Origin: Microbispora bryophytorum
GTDB taxonomy: Bacteria > Actinomycetota > Actinomycetes > Streptosporangiales > Streptosporangiaceae
DNA: 64,000 nt
Direction of reading: 5' to 3'
Assembly (NCBI RefSeq): GCF_006874465.1
Contig: NZ_VIRL01000016.1
Span: 124,001 to 188,000, forward strand
The position numbers were made by a program, and so were the translations under genes. Under the pieces are notes generated by a model, which worked only from the letters and a program-made list of their open reading frames with translations, was not told the origin of the DNA and ran no database searches. This document shows, piece after piece, positions 36,504 through 44,072 of this stretch (its first letter is position 1; every line of letters starts with the position of its first letter).

Positions 36504-38153
36504 GTGAACCCGGCGACCGCTCTTTCGACCGTCCTGATCGACGAACTGGTGCGCTGCGGGGTCACCGACGTGGTGCTCGCCCCGGGCTCCCGGTCCGCGC
36601 CGCTGGCGCTCGCCGCGCACGCCGAGTCGCGGGTGCGGCTGCACGTGCGCTTCGACGAGCGTTCGGCCTCGTACCTCGCGCTCGGCCTGGCCAAGCGGTC
36701 CGAGCGGCCGGTGGCCCTGATCTGCACCTCGGGCACGGCGGCGGCCAACTTCCACCCCGCCGTGATCGAGGCGTCCGAGTCGGGTGTTCCGCTGCTCCTG
36801 CTGACCGCCGACCGGCCGCCCGAGCTGCGCGGCACCGGCGCCAACCAGACGATCGACCAGGTCAAGCTGTACGGCTCGGCCGTGCGCTGGTTCGCCGAGG
36901 TCGGGGTGCCCGAGGAGCGGCCGGGCCAGGTGGCCTACTGGCGGTCGCTGGTGTGCCGGGCCTGCCAGCGCGCCGCCGGGCCGCCGGACCCCGGGCCCGT
37001 CCACCTCAACGTGGCCTTCCGCGAGCCGCTGATCCCCGACGGCGACGCGAGCTGGTGCGAGCCGCTGGACGGCGGCGCCTCCGGCGCGTGGTTCCGGGCA
37101 CGGGTTGCGCCGCCCTCCGCCGCCCTGCACATCCCGCCGACCCGGCGCGGAGTGCTGGTCGTCGGCGACGGCGCCGCCAACGTGCGGCGATACGTCGCGG
37201 CCGCCGGCATGGCGGGCTGGCCCGTGCTGTCGGAGCCCAACGGCGGCGGCCGGTACGGCGACCACGCCGTCTCGACCTACCACTTCCTCCTCGGCGACCA
37301 GGAGTGGGCCGACGCCCACCGGCCCGACGTCGTGGTCACCCTCGGCCGCCCCGGACTGTCGCGCCCCCTGCTGTCGTGGCTGCGCCGGGCCGACGAGCAC
37401 ATCGTGGTCGCCCCCGACCTGACCCGTTGGCCCGACCCGACCCGCTCGGCGACGCAGGTGGCCCAGGCCGTGGAGATCCCGATCGCGGCCGGCGGGGACG
37501 CCTGGCTGCGCGCCTGGCGGCACGCCGACCACGTGGCCCGCGAGGCGATCGACGACGTTCTCGACTCCTCCGGGCTGACCGAGCCGCGGCTGGCCAGGGA
37601 CCTCGCCGAGGTGGTGCCCAACGGCTCGCTGCTGTTCTGCGGGTCCTCCATGCCGATCCGCGACCTCGACCAGGCCATGCGCCCCCGGCGGGGGCTGCGG
37701 CTGATGGCCAACCGGGGCGCGTCCGGCATCGACGGCCTGGTCTCCGCCGCCGTCGGGGCGGCGCTCGCCCACAACGGCCCGGCGTACGCGCTGATCGGCG
37801 ACCTCACGCTGCTGCACGACCAGAACGGACTGATTCTCGGGCCGCGCGAGCCCCGGCCCGACCTGTGCCTGATGGTGGTGAACAACGACGGCGGGGGGAT
37901 CTTCTCCCTGCTGCCGCAGGCCGCGCTGGAGGACCCGTTCGAGCGGGTCTTCGGCACGCCCCACGGGGTGGACATCGGCTACCTGGCCGCCGCGAGCGGC
38001 CTGCCGTACACACTGGTCGAGGACCCGGAGGAGCTGTCCAGGGCGATCAAGGGGGACGGCCTGCGCATCGTGGAGGCGCGCACCGACCGGGTGAGCAACG
38101 CGGCCGTCCACGCCGCGATGCGCGAAGCCGTGCGCGCGGCGATGCGCGACTGA
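36504..38153 (+). CDS. menD: 2-succinyl-5-enolpyruvyl-6-hydroxy-3-cyclohexene-1-carboxylate synthase
   Basis: 549 residues, thiamine-diphosphate enzyme. N-terminal Pyr domain: LIDELVRCGVTDVVLAPGSRSAPLALA and RFDERSASYLALGLAKRS, with ICTSGTAAANFHPAVIEA. The C-terminal PP domain has MANRGASGIDGLVSAAVG and LIGDLTLLHDQNGL, with NNDGGGIFSLLPQA. It condenses 2-oxoglutarate with isochorismate, the first committed menaquinone step. It follows menB by 118 bp on the same strand. The isochorismate supplier is encoded at 44073-45296. Confidence 0.95.
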   Translation: MNPATALSTVLIDELVRCGVTDVVLAPGSRSAPLALAAHAESRVRLHVRFDERSASYLALGLAKRSERPVALICTSGTAAANFHPAVIEASESGVPLLLLTADRPPELRGTGANQTIDQVKLYGSAVRWFAEVGVPEERPGQVAYWRSLVCRACQRAAGPPDPGPVHLNVAFREPLIPDGDASWCEPLDGGASGAWFRARVAPPSAALHIPPTRRGVLVVGDGAANVRRYVAAAGMAGWPVLSEPNGGGRYGDHAVSTYHFLLGDQEWADAHRPDVVVTLGRPGLSRPLLSWLRRADEHIVVAPDLTRWPDPTRSATQVAQAVEIPIAAGGDAWLRAWRHADHVAREAIDDVLDSSGLTEPRLARDLAEVVPNGSLLFCGSSMPIRDLDQAMRPRRGLRLMANRGASGIDGLVSAAVGAALAHNGPAYALIGDLTLLHDQNGLILGPREPRPDLCLMVVNNDGGGIFSLLPQAALEDPFERVFGTPHGVDIGYLAAASGLPYTLVEDPEELSRAIKGDGLRIVEARTDRVSNAAVHAAMREAVRAAMRD

Positions 38154-38280
38154 CCGCCTCCCGGACGGGGGCGGGGCACGCCCGTCGTTCTCCCGGGTGA
38201 CCCGCTCTGGTCCTTCCGGCGGATGGCTCACCCCCGGGGCGACGGCAGAATGGGTGCTGTTACCGCGTTGAGGGAGTGAG

Positions 38281-38922
38281 ATGCACGTCGACGAGTGGCT
38301 GCAGACCATCCCGTCCGTCTGGGTCTACGTGCTCGTGGGCGCCGTCATCGGGCTGGAGAGTCTGGGCATCCCGCTCCCGGGTGAGATCGTGCTGGTGAGC
38401 GCCGCGCTGCTGTCGGCCAAAGGGGTCGTGGACCCCGTGGTCGTCGGGCTCTGCGCGAGCGGCGGCGCAATCGTGGGGGACTCCATCGGCTATCTGATCG
38501 GCCGCAAGGGCGGACGGCCGCTGTTCGACCGGCTGGGACGGCGCTTCCCCAAGCACTTCGGCCCCGCGCACATCGCCAAGGCGGAGCAGGTGTTCAACCG
38601 CCACGGCATGTGGGCGGTGTTCTTCGGCCGCTTCGTCGCCCTGCTGCGGATCCTCGCCGGTCCGCTGGCCGGTGCCCTGCACATGCCGTACTGGCGCTTT
38701 CTGGTCGCCAACGTCCTCGGTGGCGTCGTGTGGGCCGGCGGGACCACGGCCGCGATCTACTACCTGGGCGTGGTGGCCGACAAGTGGCTGAAGAACTTCT
38801 CCTGGGTGGGGCTGGCGGTCGCCGTCCTGGGCGGCCTGGGCACCACCGTGTGGCTCAAGCGCAAGGCCGCCAAGGCCGCGGACGAGGAGGACACGGTGCC
38901 GGAGACCGTCAGCGCCTCCTGA
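38281..38922 (+). CDS. DedA-family (SNARE-associated/VTT) membrane protein
   Basis: 213 residues. Typical DedA landmarks: GLESLGIPLPGEIVLVSAALL, GDSIGYLIGRKGG, FNRHGMWAVFFGRFVALLRILAGPLAGALHMPYWRFLVANVLGGVVWA. The F-x-R-F-x-P-x-x-R region is present with its conserved Arg. About five membrane-associated segments. DedA proteins help recycle or flip lipids and maintain membrane potential. AGGGAG lies close before the ATG. The C-terminus is charged (KRKAAKAADEEDTVPE). Confidence 0.9.
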   Translation: MHVDEWLQTIPSVWVYVLVGAVIGLESLGIPLPGEIVLVSAALLSAKGVVDPVVVGLCASGGAIVGDSIGYLIGRKGGRPLFDRLGRRFPKHFGPAHIAKAEQVFNRHGMWAVFFGRFVALLRILAGPLAGALHMPYWRFLVANVLGGVVWAGGTTAAIYYLGVVADKWLKNFSWVGLAVAVLGGLGTTVWLKRKAAKAADEEDTVPETVSAS

Positions 38923-38977
38923 CGCGTCGTCCGTTTTCCGCCAGCCCTCCGGACGGCCGTACGGCCACGATGAGGGC

Positions 38978-39520
38978 ATGACGTTCGACATCAGGGCCAT
39001 CGCGCCCGACGTGCTTGACCAGCTCAGGAAGACCGACGACGCCGGGCGGCGGCCGCGCCGGATCGTCGAGGAGGAGGGCGGCAACCCGCTGCGCTGCTGC
39101 CTGCGCCGCTCCCGGCCTGGAGAGGCGATCCTGCTCGCGGCCTACGCGCCGCTGCGCCGCTGGGCGCTGGAGACCGGCGCCGACCCCGGGGCGTACGAGG
39201 AGGTCGGGCCGGTGTTCGTCCACGAGGAGCCGTGTGAGGGGCCTCAGCCGGAAACAGGACCCGGCTATCCGGCCGCGATGGGCGGCCCGCGCCGGGTCTT
39301 CCGCACCTACCGCGCCGACGGCTCCATTCTGAACGGGCACCTCGTGGAGGGGCACCAGTCGGCCGACCCCGTCGCGGCGTCGATCCTGCTGGACACCCTG
39401 CTGGAGGACCCGGAGACGGCGCTGGTCCACGTGCGGGCCGTGGAGTTCGGCTGTTTTCTGTTCGAGGTGCGGCGCGCTGTGCTGGAGAGTCCCACTACGA
39501 GCGATGCGCCGGTTCGGTGA
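38978..39520 (+). CDS. DUF1203 family protein
   Basis: 180 residues. The pattern LRCCLRRSRPGEAILLAAYAPLRR, then AYEEVGPVFVHEEPC, RVFRTYRADGSILNG and HVRAVEFGCFLFEVRR matches DUF1203, in which GPVF and the closing aromatic-Cys segment are conserved. The function of the family is unknown. The N-terminus FDIRAIAPDVLDQLR is the usual start. CACGAT lies 6 nt before the ATG, so a leaderless message is possible. Confidence 0.78.
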   Translation: MTFDIRAIAPDVLDQLRKTDDAGRRPRRIVEEEGGNPLRCCLRRSRPGEAILLAAYAPLRRWALETGADPGAYEEVGPVFVHEEPCEGPQPETGPGYPAAMGGPRRVFRTYRADGSILNGHLVEGHQSADPVAASILLDTLLEDPETALVHVRAVEFGCFLFEVRRAVLESPTTSDAPVR

Positions 39521-39544
39521 GTTGGACTTGGTGGCGGCGGGAAA

Positions 39545-39870
39545 GGACGCCTAGCGTTCGGGCAACCACGAGGGAGAGGTCCACGAGTTCGCCGCCGGGG
39601 TGCTCAACGTCGCCACCGGCGTCGAGGCGACCTCCGACTCGCTCTTCCAGATCGGCTCGATAACGAAGCTGTGGACGGCGACGCAGATCATGCTGCTGGC
39701 GAGCAGGGGCGGGTCACCGTCGACACGCCGGTGTGGGAGATCCTGCCGGAGTTCCGGGTCGCGGACCCGGAGGTGTCCACGACGGTCACGTTCCGGCGGC
39801 GCACACCTCGGGCATCGACGGCGACCTGTTCCTCACAACGACGCACTCAACGGGGATTCTCGACCGGCCG
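39545..39870 (+). pseudogene. Remnant of a serine beta-lactamase-family hydrolase
   Basis: Translating in pieces gives GVLNVATGVEATSDSLFQIGSITKLW with the SxxK motif (SITK), then after a frame change QGRVTVDTPVWEILPEFRVADPEVSTTVT, and after another AHTSGIDGDLFLTT. This is the N-terminal third of a class C beta-lactamase/penicillin-binding type hydrolase, without a start codon, with at least two frameshifts, and missing all sequence after about residue 110. Non-functional. Both ends abut intact genes. Confidence 0.8.
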
Positions 39871-39882
39871 GGCCGGCGATGT

Positions 39883-39944
39883 GCAACCGTTGGTTGCGCA
39901 AATGCCGGCCTCCGGGATAGCCTCATGTGCAACCAAACGTTGCA
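39883..39944. promoter_or_regulatory. Two palindromic operators before the SRPBCC-ArsR operon
   Basis: GCAACC-GTT-GGTTGC (39883-39897) and TGCAAC-CAAAC-GTTGCA (39928-39944), both beginning GTGCAACC. The second one ends on the first base of the AGGAGG ribosome site. They are most likely autoregulatory sites for the ArsR-type protein encoded in the operon. Confidence 0.65.
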
Positions 39945-39954
39945 GGAGGCTGAC

Positions 39955-40416
39955 ATGGAGTTCGGCACCATCGAGCGCGAGATCTACATCGAGTCGGCGC
40001 CGGAGATCGTCTTCGAGGTGGTGAGCAGTCCCGACCACCTCAAGGAGTGGTGGCCTGACGACGCCCGGTACGAGCCGGCGCCCGGGTCGGCGGGGGAGAT
40101 CGTCTTCGGCGACCGCGACGCCGGCGGGGCGGTGGTGGCGTTCACTGTCGTCGACGTGCGGCCGCCGCGGACGTTCTCCTTCCGCTGGACGCACCCGGCC
40201 GGCGAGGTGGCGGCCGGGGGCAACTCACTGCTGGTCACCTTCGACCTGACCCCCTCGGGCGGCGGGACGCTGCTCAGGATGACCGAGTCCGGCTTCCGCG
40301 AGATGGGCTGGGAGGTCGCCGTCCTGGAGCAGCAGTACCGGGAGCACGTCACCGGCTGGGACTTCTACCTGCCGCGGCTGGCGCCGTACGTCGCGACGTT
40401 GCGGGTGCGGCCGTGA
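39955..40416 (+). CDS. SRPBCC (AHSA1-type) domain protein
   Basis: 153 residues. Whole-length AHSA1/START-like fold: IEREIYIESAPEIVFEVVSSPDHLKEWWPDDA, FSFRWTHP, LVTFDLTPSGGGTLLRMTESGF and the closing helix QQYREHVTGWDFYLPRLAPYV. Such proteins bind hydrophobic ligands, but the ligand is unknown. AGGAGG lies 5 bp before the ATG. Its stop overlaps the ArsR start (GTGA), so it is translationally coupled. Confidence 0.85.
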   Translation: MEFGTIEREIYIESAPEIVFEVVSSPDHLKEWWPDDARYEPAPGSAGEIVFGDRDAGGAVVAFTVVDVRPPRTFSFRWTHPAGEVAAGGNSLLVTFDLTPSGGGTLLRMTESGFREMGWEVAVLEQQYREHVTGWDFYLPRLAPYVATLRVRP

Positions 40417-40763
40417 GCGCCACAACGGCCGAGAACGTCGACGACGACCTCTGGTCGGCGATCGGAGACCCGACCCGGCGACGGATGCTCGACCTGCTGC
40501 TCATCGAGGGCGACGGCACCGCGACCTCGCTGGCCCAGCGGCTCCCGGTCACCCGTCAGGCGGTGGCCAAGCACCTCGGCGTCCTCGACCGGGCCGGCCT
40601 GGTCCGGGGGACGCCGGCGGGCAGGGAGAAGCGCTATCGGGTGGACGACGCCCAGCTCGCCCGCGCGGTGGCCCAGCTGTCGTCCGTAGGGGCGGCGTGG
40701 GACGCCCGGCTGCAGCGGATCAAGCGCATCGCCGAGGCGATCCAGCGCACCCAACAGGACTGA
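40413..40763 (+). CDS. ArsR-family transcriptional regulator
   Basis: 116 residues with a winged helix: DLWSAIGDPTRRRMLDLLLIEGDGTATSLAQRLPVTRQAVAKHLGVLDRAGLV. No metal-binding CxC motif is present, so it belongs to the non-metal group regularly found beside SRPBCC genes. GTG start overlaps the previous stop by 4 bp. Likely to bind the GCAACC palindromes upstream of the operon. Confidence 0.9.
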   Translation: MSATTAENVDDDLWSAIGDPTRRRMLDLLLIEGDGTATSLAQRLPVTRQAVAKHLGVLDRAGLVRGTPAGREKRYRVDDAQLARAVAQLSSVGAAWDARLQRIKRIAEAIQRTQQD

Positions 40764-40784
40764 CTAGACCGAGGAGAGCCGAGG

Positions 40785-41228
40785 ATGGCAGACATTCTGC
40801 ACAGGATCGGGGTCAAGACCCGGTCGCCGGAGAAGGTGTACGACGCGCTGACGACCGTCGAGGGCCTCGCCGGCTGGTGGACCGACGACACGAAGGGGAG
40901 CGGCGACGTCGGCGGCGTGCTCGAGTTCCGGTTCCCGCCCGGCGGCTTCGACATGGAGGTCGTCGAGCTGCGTCCGTCCGAACGGGTGGCGTGGCGGGTG
41001 GCCGACGGCCCCGAGGAGTGGATCGGGACGACGATCGACTGGGATCTCCGCCAGGACGGCGACTACACGATCGTGCTGTTCAAGCACCAGGGCTGGAAGG
41101 AGCCCGTGGAGTTCATGCACCACTGCAGCACCAAGTGGGCCACGTTCCTGATGAGCCTGAAGTCCCTGGTGGAGATCGGCGAGGGCGCGCCGGCCCCCCG
41201 GGACGTGCAGATCAGCGACTGGCACTGA
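40785..41228 (+). CDS. SRPBCC domain protein
   Basis: 147 residues. MADILHRIGVKTRSPEKVYDALTTVEGLAGWWTDDT, then GVLEFRFPPGGFDMEVVEL and STKWATFLMSLKSLVEIGEG match the AHSA1-like fold. It is 21 bp downstream of the ArsR gene with GAGGAGAG as ribosome site and forms the third gene of the operon. It is distinct in sequence from the first SRPBCC protein, so the pair is not a recent duplication. Confidence 0.86.
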   Translation: MADILHRIGVKTRSPEKVYDALTTVEGLAGWWTDDTKGSGDVGGVLEFRFPPGGFDMEVVELRPSERVAWRVADGPEEWIGTTIDWDLRQDGDYTIVLFKHQGWKEPVEFMHHCSTKWATFLMSLKSLVEIGEGAPAPRDVQISDWH

Positions 41229-41264
41229 GCCGTCGCAGGCGGGCCGGCCGGCCGCCGGCGGAGG

Positions 41265-41845
41265 TCAGAGCGTGATCCACTCGCTCGTGACGGTGACCTC
41301 GTCCAGCAGCGACGGGATCGGCTCGACCCCGATGCGGTCAGGCACCAGACGGCGAGCACCCGGTCGGACTCGTCCCCGGCGTTGATCGCGTCGCCCATGC
41401 TGCCGTAGAAGGCCGACAGGTACTCCTCGGGTCGGGCCCCGAGCTTGACGAGGTCGAAGTGGGCGTTGCGGCGCACCAGCGGATCGTACGTCCAGGTGAT
41501 CGTCTCCAGGCCGCGGTCGAGCGCCCACTGCCGCTGGTGCAGCTTCAGTGCGAAGCCGACGCCTCGCCCGGTGAGGGTCCCGGTGATGTGGGAGTGCAGC
41601 GTCCGCCGCGGCGGGGCCGCGACGAACCCGACCGACGCGCCGACCGGCCGGTCGTCCAGGTAGGCCCCCGCCGCATAGTTTCCGGCGTGCGACAGCGCAC
41701 GCAGCATCTCCACCGTGACCGGCGCACCGCCGGGATCCGGCCGTCAGATGCCGCAGAACAGGCGGCAGACCTCCTCGAACTCCTCGATGTCGTGCAACTC
41801 GCGCGGACGTGGCTCCCGCAGGTCCGGTTCGTCAGGGCCGCTCAT
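41265..41845 (-). pseudogene. GNAT acyltransferase (COG3375-like), broken
   Basis: Reads [33 protein letters not shown], then an in-frame TGA at 41744-41746 where relatives have Trp, then RPDPGGAPVTVEMLRALSHAGNYAAGAYLDD in the same frame. It continues through GFALKLHQRQWALDRGLETITWTYDPL and LGARPEEYLSAFYGSMGDAINAGDESDR. Near 41345 a frame change is needed to reach the expected ending PDRIGVEPIPSLLDEVTVTSEWITL. One nonsense and one frameshift mutation. Its ATG overlaps the stop of the M20 gene by 4 bp. Intact relatives N-acylate amino acids or similar amines. Confidence 0.8.
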
Positions 41846-42579
41846 CCGCGCACCGCCTCGACCAGGCCCGCCAGCAGCCTCGCACGGCCCGGCAACTCGG
41901 CCACGACCACATGCTCGTCGTCGGCGTGCGCGCCGCCGCCGACCGCGCCCAGCCCGTCCAGGGTGGGGCAGCCGGCCCCGGCGGTGAGGTTGCCGTCCGA
42001 CGCGCCTCCGACGGCCGCGCCCGCGAGCGGAGCGAGCCCGAGGTCGGCGGCGACCCGCCGGGCGAGCGCGAACAGGTCGGCCGACGCGGCCGGTTCGAGC
42101 GGCGGGCGGTTCGGGCCGCCGAGCACCTCCAGGCGGGTGCGGGGCATCCGCGGCCGCCATCGCGGCGACCGCGAGGATCTGGTGGGCGAGCTCGACTCCG
42201 GCGTTGGCCCCCTTGCCGGGGTCGAGGCCCGCGTGGGCGGCCCGGCCGTGCACCACGATCTCGTACGCCGAGATGCCCTTGCGCGCGGTCTTCAGCGCCC
42301 CGCCCTCGGCGCTCGCCGCCGACCGACCACGGCCGCGTGCGCAGGGACCCGTTCGGCCAGACCGTGTCGTGGTGACCGAGCAGCAGCACGCGCGGCTCGC
42401 CGAAGCTCCACCGCAGGTGCGTCACCCCGTCGACCACGATCGACTCGGGAGACGCCCCGCAGGCGGCGCCCCAGGCCGGCGACCACGGCGGCGCTGCGGG
42501 CCACCGCCTCGTGGTCGGCGGAGAACGACTCGCAGCAGACGAGCTCCTCCAGGTCGGCCAGCATGGCGGAGAGGTTCAC
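41842..42579 (-). pseudogene. M20-family metallopeptidase/amidohydrolase, broken
   Basis: Four frames are needed: NLSAMLADLEELVCCESFSADHEAVARSAAVVAG; then [28 protein letters not shown] (metal motif GHHDTVWP); then [34 protein letters not shown]; then [31 protein letters not shown] to the stop. Frame changes fall near 42470, 42315 and 42150. M20 enzymes remove acyl groups or amino acids using two zinc ions. The start GTG overlaps the M19 stop and its stop overlaps the GNAT ATG, so it was the middle gene of a coupled operon. Confidence 0.82.
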
Positions 42580-43319
42580 AACGGCCTGCCCAGCTCGGCC
42601 AGGAACAGCCGCCGCACGTTGCCGCCGAGGATCTTCAGGATCTCGTCGCCGGACCGGCCGCGCCGCAGCAGGGCCTCGGTGACCAGGGGGCAGCCCGCGT
42701 GGCCCGTCCAGCCCGGGCAGGGCGGCGTAGGGGTCGATTCCGTCGAAGCCCTCACAGCACGGGGGAGTGATGTCGTGCAGCACCTCGCGTACGAAGTCGG
42801 GTCCCAGCCCCACGTGGTCGATCCCGGCGACCCCGCGACGTGCTCGATGTGGTCCACCAGCCGGTCCACGGTGTGGTCGGCCGGATCCTCGGCGAGGAAG
42901 ACCGGGAAGAAGTTGACGCAGACGACCCCGCCGGTGGCGGCGACGCCGCGGATCTGGTCGTCGGTGAGGTTGCGGTGGTGGTCGCGCAGGGCGCGGGCGG
43001 ACGAGTGCGTCGCCATCACCGGGCGGGTGGCCAGCTCCAGCACGTGCTCGACCCCGCGTGCGCCCAGGTGGGAGACGTCGAAGATCATGCCGAGCCGCTC
43101 CATCTCGCGTACGGCCGCCACCCCGGCGTGGGTCAGCCGGCCACCGGTGGCGTCCTCGCCGCTGCCGTCCGCCAGCGGCGTGCGCCCCCAGTGGGCGATC
43201 GAGGCGACCCGCACGCCGAGCCGGTGCAGGGTGGGCAGCAGTTCGACCGATGGGGGTGCTGGTGGAGTTCGCCTGACACCTCGCAGAGGGTACGGCAGGG
43301 AGGGAACGGGATAGTTCAT
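42576..43319 (-). pseudogene. Membrane dipeptidase (peptidase M19), truncated and frameshifted
   Basis: The visible part begins around VELLPTLHRLGVRVASIAHW, so the first 100 or so residues with the HxD zinc ligands are missing. It continues MIFDVSHLGARGVEHVLELATRPVMATHSSARAL, HHRNLTDDQIRGVAATGGVVCVNFFP and HIEHVAG. A frame change is needed to read VAGIDHVGLGPDFVREVLHD, and another to reach LVTEALLRRGRSGDEILKILGGNVRRLF. M19 enzymes cleave dipeptides, often with a D-residue at the C-terminus. First gene of the decayed operon. Confidence 0.82.
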
Positions 43320-43373
43320 CGGGTCTCACCAAAGAACGGTGTGATGTTCGTCCGCGTGCACGAAGAACCGACA

Positions 43374-43387
43374 TTACTTTGTAAAGG
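43374..43387. promoter_or_regulatory. Palindromic motif TTAC-TTT-GTAAAGG
   Basis: Second occurrence of the TAC-N3-GTAAAGG core, in the gap between the truncated dipeptidase and the YigZ gene. It is about 25 bp upstream of the YigZ start and might be a regulator site for it. Confidence 0.45.
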
Positions 43388-43399
43388 CGGTGTGGTGAA

Positions 43400-43405
43400 T
43401 AAGCT
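43400..43405 (+). promoter_or_regulatory. -10 box of a probable leaderless promoter
   Basis: TAAGCT ends 6 nt before the GTG at 43412. Confidence 0.35.
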
Positions 43406-43411
43406 GATCCC

Positions 43412-44032
43412 GTGGCAGCGCCGTACCGGACCATCAGGGACATTGTCGAGCACGAGATCGAGATCCGCCGTTCGCGTTTCATCTGCGCGCTCGCCCCTGC
43501 GGCCACGGAGGAGGCCGCGCGGGAGTTCGTCGCCGAGCGCAGGCGGCTCTACGCCGACGCGACCCACAACTGCTCGGCGTACGTCGTCGGGGAGAGCGTG
43601 CGCAGGGCGGACGACGACGGGGAGCCCGGCGGCACGGCCGGCACGCCGATGCTGGAGATGCTCACCCGGCGCGGCTTCGCCGATGTGGCTGCGGTGGTCA
43701 CCCGCTACTTCGGCGGGGTGCTGCTGGGCGCGGGCGGCCTCGCGCGGGCGTACGGCGGCGCGGTGGGGGAGACGCTCGACCGGGCGAAGGTGGTCGAGAT
43801 GGTCCCCGCGGCGGTCGTGACCGTGTCGGTCGGCCACGCCCAGGCCGGGAGGCTGGAAAGCGACCTGCGCGCCTCGCCGTACGCGTTACGCGGGGTGGAC
43901 TACGGCGCGCGGGTCGCCTTCGAGGTGGCGGTGGCCGAGGACCGGCTGCCCGTCTTCGAGGAGTGGATCGCGGCGGTCACCGCCGGGCGGGCCGTGACCG
44001 CGCTCGACGGCACCGTTCACCTCGCTCGCTGA
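43412..44032 (+). CDS. YigZ/IMPACT-family protein
   Basis: 206 residues. The UPF0029 N-terminal domain has EIEIRRSRFICALAPAATEEAAREFV, then DATHNCSAYVVGE, ADDDGEPGGTAGTPMLEMLTRRGFADVAAVVTRYFGGVLLGAGGLARAYGGAV. The C-terminal DUF1949-like half follows (DYGARVAFEVAVAEDRLPVFEEWI). The bacterial family is highly conserved but of unsettled function; the eukaryotic IMPACT protein modulates GCN2. It ends 40 bp before the convergent isochorismate synthase. Confidence 0.9.
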   Translation: MAAPYRTIRDIVEHEIEIRRSRFICALAPAATEEAAREFVAERRRLYADATHNCSAYVVGESVRRADDDGEPGGTAGTPMLEMLTRRGFADVAAVVTRYFGGVLLGAGGLARAYGGAVGETLDRAKVVEMVPAAVVTVSVGHAQAGRLESDLRASPYALRGVDYGARVAFEVAVAEDRLPVFEEWIAAVTAGRAVTALDGTVHLAR

Positions 44033-44072
44033 CGCGAGTCCCACCTCGCCCGTTCCGACAGGGCGACGCGCG

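Noticed and set aside
38164-38188. GACGGG/CCCGTC hairpin after menD as a terminator
   Set aside because: Pairing is short and interrupted with no U-run; DedA lies close downstream, so the evidence is too weak to list.
39671-39920. Separate small genes within the beta-lactamase remnant
   Set aside because: Each short frame is a piece of one hydrolase interrupted by frameshifts; no independent start or ribosome site.
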